NCBI GenBank assembly: GCA_003344405.1
Contig: NOWV01000023.1
Span: 372,001 to 436,000 of the forward strand
DNA from: Trichoplax sp. H2
Taxonomy: Eukaryota > Placozoa > Uniplacotomia > Trichoplacea
Length of the DNA: 64,000 nt
Reading direction: 5' to 3'
Part shown: piece after piece, positions 24,001 to 36,975 of the stretch
Layout: every line of letters begins with the position of its first letter
Numbering within the stretch: position 1 is the stretch's first letter
Made by a program: the position numbers and the translations under genes
Notes under the pieces: model-generated
Databases searched by the model: none
The model's input: the letters and a program-made list of their open reading frames with translations, nothing else
What the model was told of the DNA's origin: nothing

Positions 24001-27000
24001 ATTTTTTTGAAAAATGTAGTAAATATGAAGAATACGACAATGCTATGAAGTCTTTATTTGATGAAATGGAAATACAAATTATTAAAGAGAGAGAAAAAGC
24101 TAAAAGAGAGGTACCGCAATACCTGAATTACGGATTAAAATTAACTCTAACTGCTTAAGGAGATTAGATTTCAAAAGTTTCTTCTTTACTTTACAGCATA
24201 TAGTTGTTACTTTCTTCAATTACATATCGTGAAAAATTAACTTTATAACATGGTCGCTAAGACATATCATTACTTTTGGATCTATAGGAGGAGGTAAAGG
24301 AAAGAAAGATTCGCGAAAAATTACAACAAGAACTAAACGAACGAAATAGATTATTACAAGAAGTCATTAACACCAAAGAAAAGGTGTGTAAACGTTATTG
24401 ATACCCGTAATTATCGAGATAGAATCTTAGAAATAGCCATTAAACGTATATCCGAATCATATCGACATTGTCATAGCATATGGTGCAGAATATTAATATA
24501 TCTCTTGTAAACTATGGATACCCGTGCTTACTGAGATAGAATCTTAGGAATAGCTATTAAACATATATCGGAATCATATCAGCGTTATTGTCGTATACGA
24601 TACAAAATATTAGCGTACTTTTGTAAACTTTTCGGTATTTTTCGAGTAAGGTTTATAGTAATAGTAATTTATACCTAGTTCGAATTAAATTATTATTAGT
24701 CCTGTAAATATGTACAAACATTGATATGATTGAGAAAGACTTTAATATTTGGTGTAATTAGTAACGTAATATCATGAAATAGTAGATATTTCCAGCTAAA
24801 GACCGTTTCTACACGTATACTAGAGTTTTAATATTTCCATTTTAACTCATTATTATACTAATTATAAAAACACAGTTAAGACATAGGATAGAACAATTGT
24901 CAAACGTGGAAGATGAACATAAAGAAGAGAAGGAACGATTACTGAAAGTAAGCATTGTATCCTATTGCACCTTCTCTACTACGTATATCTCGTAGATACA
25001 TCGTCATCCAAGGCTATCTATTATCTTTGATTATTATGCTTGTACTACTACACTAGGAAAATCGAGATCTATCAAAATTATTAAAAGAATCACAAGAGAT
25101 AGTTAAAGTTCGACAGAGAGATATAGAGAGATTATCAGAGGAAAGTGAAAAGCAAAGAAAGGCTAGAATTAAGTATGCTCTTACTATTCTGTACTAGCCA
25201 AATCCTATCATTCATTTCTCCTAAAGCCTTAATTTTTACTTCGTAAGATGATAGTCAACATTTACAGCCTATCTCTGACTTATTGAAACTACTTACAGGA
25301 CAACACTTCGTATGTCAGCTGGATTAGCCAAAGAACATGAAAGCCTCAGGACGCAATTAACAAAATTACAGTAAGTAAAGCCAAAGCGATAGTTATCATG
25401 AATTAAAATTTGAATGTAAATCTATGACAGTTAAAAGAATGCATTCCTTCAGGTAAGTATTTCTGTTCTATTTACTCCGAAATTTGCATGAGTAAATTCT
25501 CAGAATTTGCTTGTAGTTCTATTTATATTTTAGTCCTATATACCATGTATACAGATCCATTATTCAATGTACAAGAGTGAGTAGTTGAGATTCGTTACAA
25601 ATTTTCTTATTATTATCCGTTGAGAGATCTTTGTGTTGGATTAAGAGAAACTATCTCATTCGTATCTAAATAATCGATAATTTTTGTTTTTCTAATATGG
25701 GTATATCCTATGTGTAGTTAGCAATAATTGCTTTGCTCGTATGCCTGTTAATTGATATATGAATTTGTTAGCTACAGATTTTTAAATAATTTTTAATGCA
25801 ATACTGACAATCTAAGTGATATCATAACGATAGAACAGTTAAGGAAACTTTTTACTGGCAGTATTTCTACGCTAAATACTAAAAAAATAATCTTAGGGAA
25901 ATGAATCAAAAATTAAGAGATGATAAAGATGCATTAATACATGATAGTAGCCCTCCAGCTACAAATGGTAATCGGTCTATCCAGGTAAGCTAATCAAGAT
26001 AGGGTGGAGAAAAATAAACTGGTAGTAAAGATTAGTGATCATAGCATTTAAAGATTAAAAATTTACAGGCCTCCATACTGCCAGACAGCTGGAAAGCTGA
26101 AAATCATTCACATATAAATGGACAACAGAAGGGTAGTCCCACGTTAGCAAAGGTAACTATGATTGTATTGCACGTTATTTTGATCTTACATCTTTTTTTA
26201 GCTCACTAAAACTTAATTTCTTCAAATTTAGTTATGTCATATAATAATATGTCAAAAAATCGAGCTCTTCCTTTATATCTATCTTGATTTGTTTGCTAGA
26301 GACTAGTTGGTGGGAATCGTCCATTGTCTAGAGCTGGTTCTTTAATGTCAAAGTATTTCCCTCATGGCCGAAAACGACAAGAGTAAGTTAAGAGTAATGT
26401 AAAATTGTTTTATTCTTTCGTTTTGAAACGTTTAGCTATTTTTTTACCACGGATTTTAATTTCAGAGAAGTAGTTAGGTATAAATGTCATTAATGGTACA
26501 ATACAACTAGTTCAAACATTTCCTGTAATTTAGCCAACTCTATAATTTTTACAAGGCCTCTTCGATTACCTAATGAAGGTCAAGCCAAGCGTAACCTCTG
26601 ATTTTAGAGAGAAATTCCCTCTAATTTTCGCTTTCTGCGATCGAATACAATAAATTGTGCTAGCTTATGATCCTATTTAATACGCTTTATTTGCGGCCTA
26701 TTTCCATTTCTAAGATCGATCGCCATAAACTGTGTTAGTTTAAGATTTAATCTCCATATGTTTTACTTATTGTCAATTTCGCCTTCTGAGATCGAATACC
26801 ATGAATTGCGCTAGTTTATGATTCTATATTCATATGCTTTTACTTACTCCCAATTTCGCTTTCAAAGATCGAATGTCATAAATTTAGTTTATGATTTTAT
26901 TTACATATGTTTTACTTACTGCCTATTTCGAGAGCGAATGTCATAAATTGCTCTAGTTTTTGATTTTACTATCATATGCTAAAATTACTACCTATTGCGT

Positions 27001-29854
27001 TTTCTGAAATCGAATATGAAGAATTGAGCTAATTTTTGATTCTATGTTCACGACCATTTTTATCCTTGGGTTTATTTAGTTCCATGGCTACTGATGATGA
27101 TGAAAGTCCACTGAATAGCAACATGAATAGCTTAGTAACTAGTGTAAATGGTTCAATGGAAAGCTTACAGGAAGAAGATTCAGCTTCTATTCGGCAAAAT
27201 AATAGAACATGGAGTTGTCCAGACGAGGCTAGAATATCCCCAGTGGAAGAAAGATCTAAGTCAGTAGAGAACTTATCACTTGGGAAAGGTAGCCCTCAAA
27301 GTTATCATGAAAGCAATACCAATATAGCAAGTTCAACTGGAAGTTGTGACACTGTTTATCATAAGCATCCTTTAGAGATTAGTCATGATAATGAAGAGTT
27401 GGATGCAAAACAAAATAGTTCTGACGAAGAAAAGAGTTTACAAAAGCAAGACAGGGTCTCGAGCCAAATGGATGTGTCTAACACTAGTAGTCAATCACAA
27501 AATAGTGCTAAAGAAGATATACCGCAAACTAACGAAGACCCTAAGCCTGAAATTGAGGTGGATAAAAGTAAGACTGAGAATAATAGAGGCATTAAAGAAA
27601 GACGAAAGCAAATGTTGTCTTCTACTACGAGTGATGATGAAGTTTGGACAGAAATGACAGAAATCAAGAAAGTGGCAGTAGCACAAGGTCAACATGATGG
27701 AGGTTCTTTACCAGATATTCATTTTCCTCAGCCGATAGAAGATGTAAGCATCAGTATATTCTATACAAATAGAAAATATCAATTCTATAGATAAATATTT
27801 ACGTAAGGTCTCTATTAAATATCATTGCTATTTAGCGCTAATCGATATTCCATTATTTAAATATAGTTGCAAGAAACGCAATATATGCTATTGAAGAAAA
27901 AAGAATACAAAATTGTCTTTGTTGGTGATTCCGGTGTTGGAAAATCTAGTTTTGTTCAATGTTTTTGCACCGATCAATTTAATAGTAGTTATAGCGCTAC
28001 TATTGCTATCGATTTTCAAGTTAAGAATTTAATCATTAATGGAATGGAAATTATGCTTCAATTGTGGGATACAGCAGGGCACGAAAGGTAAGATAATTGT
28101 TTTACTTACAAATTTTCATTGACAAGGTAAAACAGTCTGAAGGCTCATTCGCCTTTTGCTATTCGCTAGATATCAATAATGCCTCTATCTTATACAATTG
28201 AGATTTTCCCTTTTACTAGTGATTTAAAAACGCAATGAGAATAAATTGCTATTTAGTTACGACAAAACTAGATTTAAATCGCTGATTTTAAGATCTTGCA
28301 ATAGTGCTTCTAATATGATATATTTGAGTTTTTTTTGCTTTTATCTTTTATTTAAAAAATAGAATGAGAATAGATTATTACTTAGTTTAGGTAAAAGTAG
28401 ATTTAAATAGCTGATTTTAAGATTTTACAATAATGCTCTAATATGATGTATTTGAGATTTTTGCTTTATCAATTATTAATAAAAAAATAAATAGAATGAG
28501 AATAAACTATTATTTAATTTTGGCAAAACTACATTTAAATCACTGATATTTAAGATTTTAAAGTAAAATAGTTGACGAAATTAATTCTTAATTACTATCT
28601 GCTATATCTTTAAATAATGTCAATATAATAGGAATTATTATTTAAATTTGGTCCAGCTAGATTTAAATTGCTTATTTTTAAGATTTGTAGTAAAATATTC
28701 TGCGAGATTATTTCGTCATTATTGTCTAATCAATGTATAAATAGCTAAAATAGCAGAAGAGTAAATTATTATCCACTATGGTAGAACTAGGTTTAGAAAT
28801 TGCTGATATTATAGATTTTGAAATAATTAATTTTAAGTTGTTGAATATTTTATAAGATTATTTCGCTATTTTCGTCTACAATATTGATATTTAATATATC
28901 TAGTAATACTTTTTAATTCAGCTGATGTTTAAAAACGAGAATTAATACGTTATTGTTTAAGATTAATCATACCTAATTTTTTATTGTTGTCGTGAATACT
29001 TCTGTAGATTTCGAAGTTTAACCAAATCATATTTTCGAAAAGCGGATGGAATTGTCATGGTGTATGATTTAAGTAATCCATTATCATATGCCAGCCTACG
29101 AGAATGGATGTTTAGCGTTGAAGTAAGAAGTTTTACTTGATAAAGATTGCAATTCAATAATTTATGTAGTTTTTGCAAGTAATTGAGCTATCGTATTAAA
29201 TAAAACGATATAAGGAAATTTTTTTGCTTAATTTTCATCCATTGCTTGTTGCTTATTTAAATTAATTAAAAATTGAATGTGGAAATATCAGTGTATTGAA
29301 TATTTTTGTTATTTATCTAACGATACCACAGGATGGTAAAGAAGACTATGCAACGGTCATGATTATAGGAAATAAAGCAGATTTAGCCGATAAAAATCGA
29401 CGAGTTCAGTATAAAGATGGAATTAAATTAGCTAAAGTAAGGATCATGATTTATTTATATCTGAAATGAATTATAAGCAGAAAATCAACTATAAAATATA
29501 CAAAAACGAATTCTGCCTTTGGTCAAATTTGTAAATTTTGATAGGTTATTAATTCGAGCAATGGTATGTTGTTTTCTCTTCTAGGACAACGATGCTCTTT
29601 TCACCGAGACTAGTGCTAAGGGCGCCTATAACCTACATGAAGCTATGGTTGCTTTAACGACGGTTATCATGCATAAAAATCAAGAGACTCGGTTACCTAA
29701 GTTTATTCGAAAGAGCTCTAGTAATGGCAGTGGTAGAAATTTAATAAGAAGAAGTGTAACAAGTCGTAGTTATTCAGAATCATCCACATTCCATCTTTCA
29801 CCTGAGACGAATTCACATGAGTTTGTCAAGAAAAAGTGTTGCGCAAGTAATTAA
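18082..29854 (+). CDS. RASEF: RASEF/Rab45-like EF-hand, coiled-coil, Rab GTPase
   Basis: Exons: 18082-18590, 23186-23332, 24020-24110, 24288-24383, 24876-24947, 25057-25172, 25299-25370, 25897-25984, 26069-26152, 26300-26382, 27080-27743, 27867-28087, 29008-29122, 29332-29436, 29585-29854. Phases all agree; the product is 910 residues. Order: EF-hand pair (loops at D25-D36 and D59-A70), an E/K/R-rich coiled coil (about 219-400), a Ser-rich disordered linker (about 455-670), then a Rab domain. The Rab domain has P-loop GDSGVGKS (694-701), switch I ATIAID, WDTAGHER (741-748), GNKAD, ETSAK and the C-terminal CCASN (likely prenylated). The layout fits RASEF (Rab45) and also CRACR2A/RAB44; assignment within this 'large Rab' group is uncertain. 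Such proteins act in vesicle transport. Oddities: the usual catalytic Gln is His746, TIG is TIA, and EF-hand 2 has Ala at loop position 12. The family is usually ~730-1020 residues long. Confidence 0.88.
21326..21660 (+). repeat. diverged two-copy repeat in RASEF intron 1
   Basis: TAGATTGCCACATCGCCCTG at about 21331 and TAGATTGCCATGTCGTCCTC at about 21505 begin two diverged ~160-bp units. Each unit later contains an ACATATG(C/T)ATAT-GGA segment followed by a GATGAG motif. They lie in the 4.6-kb first intron (18591-23185), where I see no further exon. Confidence 0.55.
24385..24632 (+). repeat. two-copy tandem repeat in RASEF intron 4
   Basis: A unit of about 120 bp occurs twice. Its landmarks are TGTAAAC, GATACCCG, GAGATAGAATCTTAG, ATTAAACATATATC and ATATTAGCGTAC-like sequence, and the copies begin near 24387 and 24507. 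The first copy starts within a few bases of the splice donor at 24384, so the duplication took in the start of the intron. Confidence 0.75.
26615..27050 (+). repeat. six-copy ~75-bp tandem repeat in RASEF intron 10
   Basis: Units recur near 26628, 26705, 26778, 26856, 26928 and 26998. The pattern is TTTCGCTTTCTGAGATCGAAT, then CATAAATTG, GCTAGTTTATGATT, a CATATG, and TTTTACTTACT. The array ends about 30 bp before the exon 11 acceptor at 27078-27079. The T-rich units themselves could supply polypyrimidine tract and branch-site-like sequence. Confidence 0.8.
28195..28810 (+). repeat. ~130-bp tandem repeat in RASEF intron 12
   Basis: About four to five diverged units lie inside intron 28088-29007. 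Shared landmarks are AATGAGAATAAA, a TTATTTAGTTT stretch, a CAAAACTAGATTTAAAT segment, GCTGATTTTAAGATTT and AATATGATATATTTGAG. Landmark copies begin near 28232, 28362, 28494, 28629 and 28756. Similarity drops toward the 3' end. Confidence 0.75.
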
Positions 29855-31844
29855 AATACAGATGAGATAATACTCAATTTTAATATTTATCGAAAAGAAT
29901 TATAAAGATTAATTATCATTATCTAAAGTTATTTTATATCAGGATCTTTCTGAATTTGTTTGCAATGAGTTAAGTTGATGTCTAATCTTAAGAAAAACGG
30001 TAGTTGCAAACTTAAATTTGCAATGACACATCTATCCATATCGCCTGCTATACGATTTGATTTTTCAAATTTTACAAGACAATTTATCGACAAGTTGTTA
30101 TCGCATCATATATCATTCACTTTAGTACATAGTTAGATTAAGTTTTAAGATGCAATGAATTAAGAGTGGCTTGCTTCAGCTCTGACCTATGTTACGGTAT
30201 GATTATTTTACAGCAAATTTACCTATCATGATTACAAAAAGATATTTTATAATATTAGTCTAGTGGCCATAATTATGGGTTATGAACTAATTTATTTCTT
30301 TTAATCTTGACAAAGAAAGATTATTGACATAGTAAGCAAGCAATTCCAGTATCACTAAATTCCAATGTAGCTTATTTATTTTGAACGGCAAACTATAGTT
30401 TTACTGTTTGTTGTGTTTTGCTCTTTTTTGGACTTTGTTTATCCTATATATTTCTAATTAATGATAATAATTTATTAAATATGGTAATCATCAATAATAA
30501 TCGATAGTTAACCGTATTTACACCGTACTGACAGAATGAAATTCTAGATAGTGCTTTCCTCATTAAGTATTGATGAAGCCATGCAAAGAATGAAATGAAA
30601 ATACCCCACTTTTCTTATCAATTGCCTATATCTTTTACGCTCTTCTTACAGAGTTATCAATTTCTTTCCTTATGCAACAAATGTTAGCAAATTCTCATAT
30701 GATATTCATAATAAGAGTGGCTTGCATTTTTTTTCATGAGTAGATCTCCATAATCATTTGTGTTAGCGCTATAACTATTCCGTATGGAAAATGATAATGG
30801 TACTTCTTTTATTATAGTCAAGAAATAGCAATAAAAATACAATCATGATAAAATGGATTAATTTACAGAGCTAGACTGATTGAGGTTTTGCTACATCCAT
30901 AATATGCATTGATTGAACTAGAAAATTATTATGTGTACTCCTGCATCGAGTACAAATGACCTCTATGGTTGATATTTAAAATCATTTTATGACATAACAA
31001 TGATTTATAAACTTCTATTTTAAATCAAATTGGAAATGGGTATACGTTTTGTTTGCTAGGTTTGATGAAGCATGTGCAAGTATAATACTGTTAGGACGCG
31101 TTTGATTGTGTCAATAGGTATAGCAGTATACTAGGATAGTTAGTTCGAGACTGAATGGTTTAAGTAGATGTAAAGGGAGCACAGTACCTCTAGGTATATC
31201 GTGATGGATAAAAGGGTAATACGAGCAACACATGCTGGATCAGTAGTTTATCCCAGAACTACCCTAGGAATTAAGCAGAAAGAGACTGGAGTATTCTTAA
31301 GTTACTTACGCTACAGTAAGAGGCAGTTAAGTTATTATTACAGTAGTCGAAAATTATATTAAATACTTAAGACGATTCATACAACCATCTTGAATTCATA
31401 ACAGACCTAATGCAAAATTATCGTGGCAGAAAGCTGGTTATTAAACAAATACTTTACAACAGCAAATTGTAATCTTTTAAAGATTTATTGACATCGATTA
31501 TCTGTAATGCTAATAAAGATCATGATATCTGCGACAGAAACATGTTACTAACAGAAATAGCTACTTTACCGGTGTCCTTATTAATATTTTATAATATTTA
31601 AAATAGTGCAACGCTAAAAACAGCCTATTAATTCAATTAATGTCAATATAGCCCACCACGTTTTAAGCAATCTTTTGACTGATTGTTTCTATAATAGTAG
31701 CATTAGTTTATATAGAGAAATCAATCGAAGTTGTCATTTTTCATGCCCATCAATTTCGAGATTATACACCCAATTAATTTTGACTTTGATTTATTATTAA
31801 GTAGTCATGCTTTGAAAGGTTAGGGCGTTGTAATATGTGAATCC
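29855..31844. other. convergent intergenic region RASEF-GCAT
   Basis: Two kilobases separate the RASEF stop codon from the GCAT stop codon on the opposite strand. I see no coding exon. It presumably holds both 3' UTRs. Confidence 0.55.
31790..31795 (-). promoter_or_regulatory. putative GCAT poly(A) signal
   Basis: AATAAA on the minus strand lies about 50 bases downstream of the GCAT stop codon. In DNA this AT-rich the hexamer is expected often by chance, so position is the only support. Confidence 0.4.
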
Positions 31845-34800
31845 TTATGAAATGACACCCAGTTGTTTTCCAACTTCTATAAAGGCATCGCTGCACTTGT
31901 CAATATCCTCTGCTGAATGGGCTGCTGAAACTTGCACACGAATGCGTGCTTTGCCTATTACATACATAAGTAAGGTATAAACAGAAACCACGGAAATTGT
32001 ATAAAATACGTAAATACAATAACTCAAGGCGAAAAGAAGTAGAGGTGTAGAAAATACAACTGTATAATTTTTTAACTTTAGCAATTTTGCTATTACCTTT
32101 GGGAACAACGGGAAAGCTAAATCCAATGACATATATACCTTTTTCTGCAATTATGAAACAAGACTAATCAGTATTATTGTAAAAGTATACACCCTGTTGG
32201 CGTATAATTACAATTAGGCAATTACCAAGCATAGCATTTGCAAATTGGCTAGCTAAGCGTGCATCTCCTAACATCACAGGACAAATGGGATGGCTATCTC
32301 CCTACAACAATATAATCGTTTACGTATGAGATGGTTATAATCTAGACAAAAGATAGCAAGAAGTAATATTTGCTTTACAATTATGTTAAAGCCCGCTGCT
32401 TTCATTTTTGTTCTGAATCGTAGAGTGTTTTCCTGTAATTTTTGGGTTAGTTCTGAAGTGTCCATTAAAAGATCGAATACTTTACTCGCAGAGGCAACTA
32501 CTGGTGGGGGTAGTGAATTTGAGAACAAATAAGGGCGAGAGCGCTGACGTAGCAAAGCCACAAGAGACTCAGATCCGCATGTATATCCACCTAGCCCGAA
32601 GAAGAAATCATTTAAAACAGTGCTAGTTATGCCCGTGAGATGGATCATATTCATTCGGTAGATTACCTGCAGCACCTCCTAAGGCTTTACCGAGGGTAGA
32701 ATTGATAATATCAACACGTCCTACAACATCAAGGAATTCTTCGGTTCCTCTAGATACATACATAATGCCATTTTTAATTCAAGAAATTAACTCTCGTTCA
32801 TATGTAAAGGGAAAGTATTAGCGTACCGTCCTGTCTTTCCTAAGAATCCTGTCGCATGGCATTCATCAATGAATACTAATGCACCGTATTTATCAGCCAA
32901 ATCACAAATTTCTCTTTATATGTATTTAACACATACTCAGAGTAAGTTTAATCAATTAAATTAAATTTAAGGTCAATGAAATACGTATTAACGGTAATTT
33001 CTAATTTTTGAGTCAATAGAAGTGTATATAACGTCTATTGCCGTTAAATTAGAGGCTAAAAGTGAATTTATACGCTACCTTAAAGGCGCAATGCTACCAT
33101 CCATGCTGAATACTCCATCTGTCACTATTAACTTTGTAGGTGAATCTTTCGCTTCGGCAAGTTTGCTTTCAAGATCTGATTTAAAAATTTAGCCTTCGTT
33201 ATTAACAGGTGCTAATTAGGTAGTTTGTCAGTAACCAAAAAACTAAATTTTACTTAGGTACAAGATGGGCAGCTTATAGCATAAGTGATAGATAATCCTT
33301 TTTAATATGTAGTGTTGATAGAATTCGTAGCCGAACCTTGTAAATTTCTGTGCTTATAGCGAAATTTGCGCGCCTTGCAGAGACGTATACCATCAATTAT
33401 TGAAGCATGATTTAATTCGTCGCTTAATACGGCGTCTTCTTCACTTAAGATACATTCAAATATTCCAGCATTAGCATCAAAACAACTAGCGTATAGGATT
33501 GCTGCTTCTCTTGCGTGAAATTTTGCAATTTTGTTTTCTAAACCAATATGGATGTCCTAAAAATATACTCGTATAGTGTTACCAACATGGATTAATGACA
33601 ATAATGGCATATTTAGTGATTTTTGGATGAAAAGGAATGTATGAGGAAGGTTGCTGTTCGGATATTTAAAACTAAAGTAATTAGGCATATCGGAGTACTA
33701 TTTATTACCTGAGTGCCACAAATAAACCGAACCGAACTAAGACCAGCACCATAATCATCTAAAGCGTTCTTGGCAGCGCTAATAATTAGTGGATGAGACT
33801 AAAATTGTAGTAAGATGAATATGGTTATTATTATACATGATACCGTAACGTATGATTAGAAAGAATGCACACATGGCAATACGGCAGAGATTATCAGTTA
33901 CTACTATCAATAAATACTTTATACATGGACAACTTTGTGACTATCATTTACATCCGATGTATGAGTATATGGACAATCAATAATTTTCCCATAGCACAAA
34001 GAATTAAAAATTTTCTTATGATGAGTTTTTCTAAATAACAAGGCATTTACCGAGAGACCAAGGTAATTATTAGCACAAAAGTTAAGAATGTTATCTGTTC
34101 TACTTTCAACTGCAATTGCTGCGGCTTGTGGTGTAGTGATGACCCTTTCGTCTTTCCAAGTACCTGCTTGTCTGATTTCTTCTAACTTTGCTTTCGTTGT
34201 TACGTTAAAAGCAGAAGCTGCTGCTGAATAGAATCTGTAAATAATAGCAAATAGTTACTCCTGAAATCAGTCCATTAAGTGAAACTCATCACCAATACAA
34301 TGTAAACAGGTAGGGAAGAAGATAAAATTCGATTGATACACGTAAGTACATTGCATTTTACCTTGAATTGACAGTCGATTTAGACGTTAGTAAGTGGGCG
34401 GTGCGGTTAGCATTGCCTATTATGCAATATACAGTATGATAATTTCAAAGTCAGTTGGAATGATGAGAAGAATTATTCATTTCAATTTGTTACAGTTAAT
34501 ACTTTGATAGTAAAGTATCGCTTTTATCGAGTATTGTAGATGAGTATAGTTTGCATAAACTATATTCATAAAATTACTTTAGAAATGCACATTTCAAAAA
34601 TGTTTAGGCTAAGTAATACAGTATGATTTTAACGTATTACTTGTAAGAAAAAGTTCAGTCATAATTAGCTAGTTTGAGTTGGTAAATAGATAAGGTTACT
34701 GGGATACTTAACGTTATCCTGTATCATCTAAAATCCAAGATATTATACGCGTATGATATGCATAAGTAGGTATGTTTATTGCCTTAAGGGTAATATCAAC

Positions 34801-35873
34801 GTATCAAGTACAGTACTGACGAGTCCAAAATATACAAATGTCTCAATCTGGATTAAATCTAGTTGATGGCTAATGGTAGGCATTGATGAGCTATTAGCGA
34901 ATGATGAATTGATCCAACGAAGGTAAAGATTATCAGTGGTGCCTAGTACGACTATGTTACGAAATGAGATTTTCGTAAGTTATGTTGATACAGTTTCTAT
35001 ATTATAAGCTAACTGCAGCTTTAACTTCTTCTGCTTGACTATACGAGTATAGTTGCATAGTCACTTATGGTAACATAAATAAATAAACCATTATAGGGGA
35101 GAAAAACTATCAAGTTTAGCGACAATCAGAGTATTGATTGTAGACTTTTCTTCTTTCAGCTGATTTCTAATAACGATACCTATCTATTACACAGTAGTAT
35201 AGTATGCCTGGATTCCTAATATGAATAAATTCATGGATCAATCCATCTATCAAGAGGTATTCCTACAAGGAGTCTAAAGGCCATTTTGTCACTTGGTGGT
35301 TATCTCATTGTCGCATACCAGAGGGCACTTTCATCTTGCCACCATTAAACGTGATTGAATTCCATCAGATACAACTAAGGGTCCAATTCGTTGAAAACAA
35401 TCACTTATAACAGGTAACAAAGAGGTGTACCAAGATATATCTCGGATGGATTGATGATTTGTACATGGGCATCAAGGTTATCCCGTGGTATTTACCAGAA
35501 TTATTTTCTTGAACAGTAGTAGTTGTAAGAACAAATTGCCACTATTTATTTTTATTTGTATCGATCGTTCTGGAATAGTTTAATATGGCTATGTTATAAT
35601 TTAGAAAACTAATTGTGACCGAATAAAATGTGGCGTTCTAGCCATCATTTCTACATAAACTAGCGTAATAATATCAAAGTTATCTAATTTGATGGAATAG
35701 TGCTAGGAGCATGGCCAGTAGCCATTGCTTGGCAGCCTATTTTGTCCAGTATAATTGTATAGGAAGCGATTCAATTGAAAATCATTGCTTGTAAAGTATG
35801 ACCAATGCAAACAGAGACATGGCCATTGCTGATAGATAGACTTACGCAATAATGTTGAGGTTATTGGCATCAT
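31845..35873 (-). CDS. GCAT: glycine C-acetyltransferase (2-amino-3-ketobutyrate CoA ligase), mitochondrial
   Basis: Minus-strand exons, 5' to 3': 35846-35873, 34372-34426, 34051-34234, 33709-33798, 33337-33556, 33079-33175, 32827-32913, 32667-32749, 32379-32590, 32226-32301, 32097-32144, 31845-31954. Phases agree; 429 residues (human GCAT ~419). The enzyme cleaves 2-amino-3-oxobutyrate with CoA to glycine and acetyl-CoA, the second step of threonine breakdown in mitochondria, using PLP. Seen: [46 protein letters not shown] (241-250), STLGKALGG with the expected PLP lysine K275, and the C-terminal [12 protein letters not shown]. It is a complete alpha-oxoamine synthase fold. The first two exons give [19 protein letters not shown]..., basic and free of acidic residues as in a mitochondrial presequence. 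They are inferred from splice sites and phase, so they are less certain than exons 3-12. The gene is divergent to CMTR1. Confidence 0.93.
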
Positions 35874-35992
35874 TTTTCCCAATAGAGTTGCTCAATCTGT
35901 CTTAGGCTTGTTGAGGAATGGGAGAAGATGGGATGCAGCAGCAAAGCTTAAAACTATCCCTACCGAGGGCTTGGTAGCCAAGGGCGCATTTG

Positions 35993-35997
35993 ATTGG
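35993..35997 (-). promoter_or_regulatory. CCAAT box upstream of GCAT
   Basis: TAGCCAATCA on the minus strand lies about 120 bases upstream of the inferred GCAT start codon, a usual distance for an NF-Y type CCAAT box. This is a motif observation only. Confidence 0.35.
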
Positions 35998-36975
35998 CTA
36001 CTGACCACAACAAAGACGCCAGCTATACTGTAGACAGTATCGTGTTTTATGGGCGATCCGAGCATTACTGTGTTAGTATGGACAGCGTCGATCTGACAAT
36101 GGTGATCCAAGCAACAGGTACCCAAACGGTACTGGTTAGGTCCCAATACCTTATACGGTACATTATCGTTTCGACACTTAACATGGATTTCACTGCCGTT
36201 TAAGCGCTGTATGGTACCGTAGACTAGATTCTGCAGCGTATACTAGAGCCTACAATATAAATGGAGATATCCAGACGGTCGAATTGACTGATTTCTTCTT
36301 ATTAAAGCAATTATTAAATCTTATTATCTGTTACTCAAGTACTGCTTGGAAACAGCTATATAAGATCGTCAAAGCTTATTTCAATTCATACTAGAGATTT
36401 AGAAAAGAGACATGGAAGAACCATAACACAGTATCGTAGTCATTTTTGCCATCCTTGGCAATGTCCGTCCATCGGAGGGAATAATTATATAATCAGTCTA
36501 GGTTAATGGCTGGGCGGCATACTGCTGTTTCAATATAACACTTGGAATTTTATGGGTTTTTGAATAGCTTTTTGTAGAGGATAAATACTCTGCTTGAACA
36601 TCATATTGTCAACAGGATAAAGAAGACTTTTCATTCTGCTATCCGTCCTCAGCTATGCCATACATCTACTCTACCACTTGGGCAAAATTTCAGACAGACA
36701 GACTTTCTGACTCAATCAGGCCATTCATATCGAAAATAACTACTTACTATACTGTACTATCGATCTTCCGTGTCCCTTTTTCCAAATCATGGGTACAAAT
36801 TTAAATGTCGTTGACGATCTTATAGAAGTGTTTTCAAGCAGAATTTAGTCTCGGATAATAAGATTCAACACGTAATATCGCTTAATTTAGAAAAAAATCA
36901 TTCCATTTCAGATCGTCCGTCTGCATACTAAAGTACTCTCATAACCAAGTGTTTGAAACAATACTTGGACGAGAT

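Noticed and set aside
27385-27695. Overlapping frames within RASEF exon 11
   Set aside because: Shadow frames of the 664-nt coding exon; the called frame joins neighbouring exons in phase and reads as a Ser-rich linker.
35892-36203. Possible genes between GCAT and CMTR1 on both strands
   Set aside because: The two frames overlap on opposite strands, have no family resemblance and lie in the presumed promoter of GCAT.
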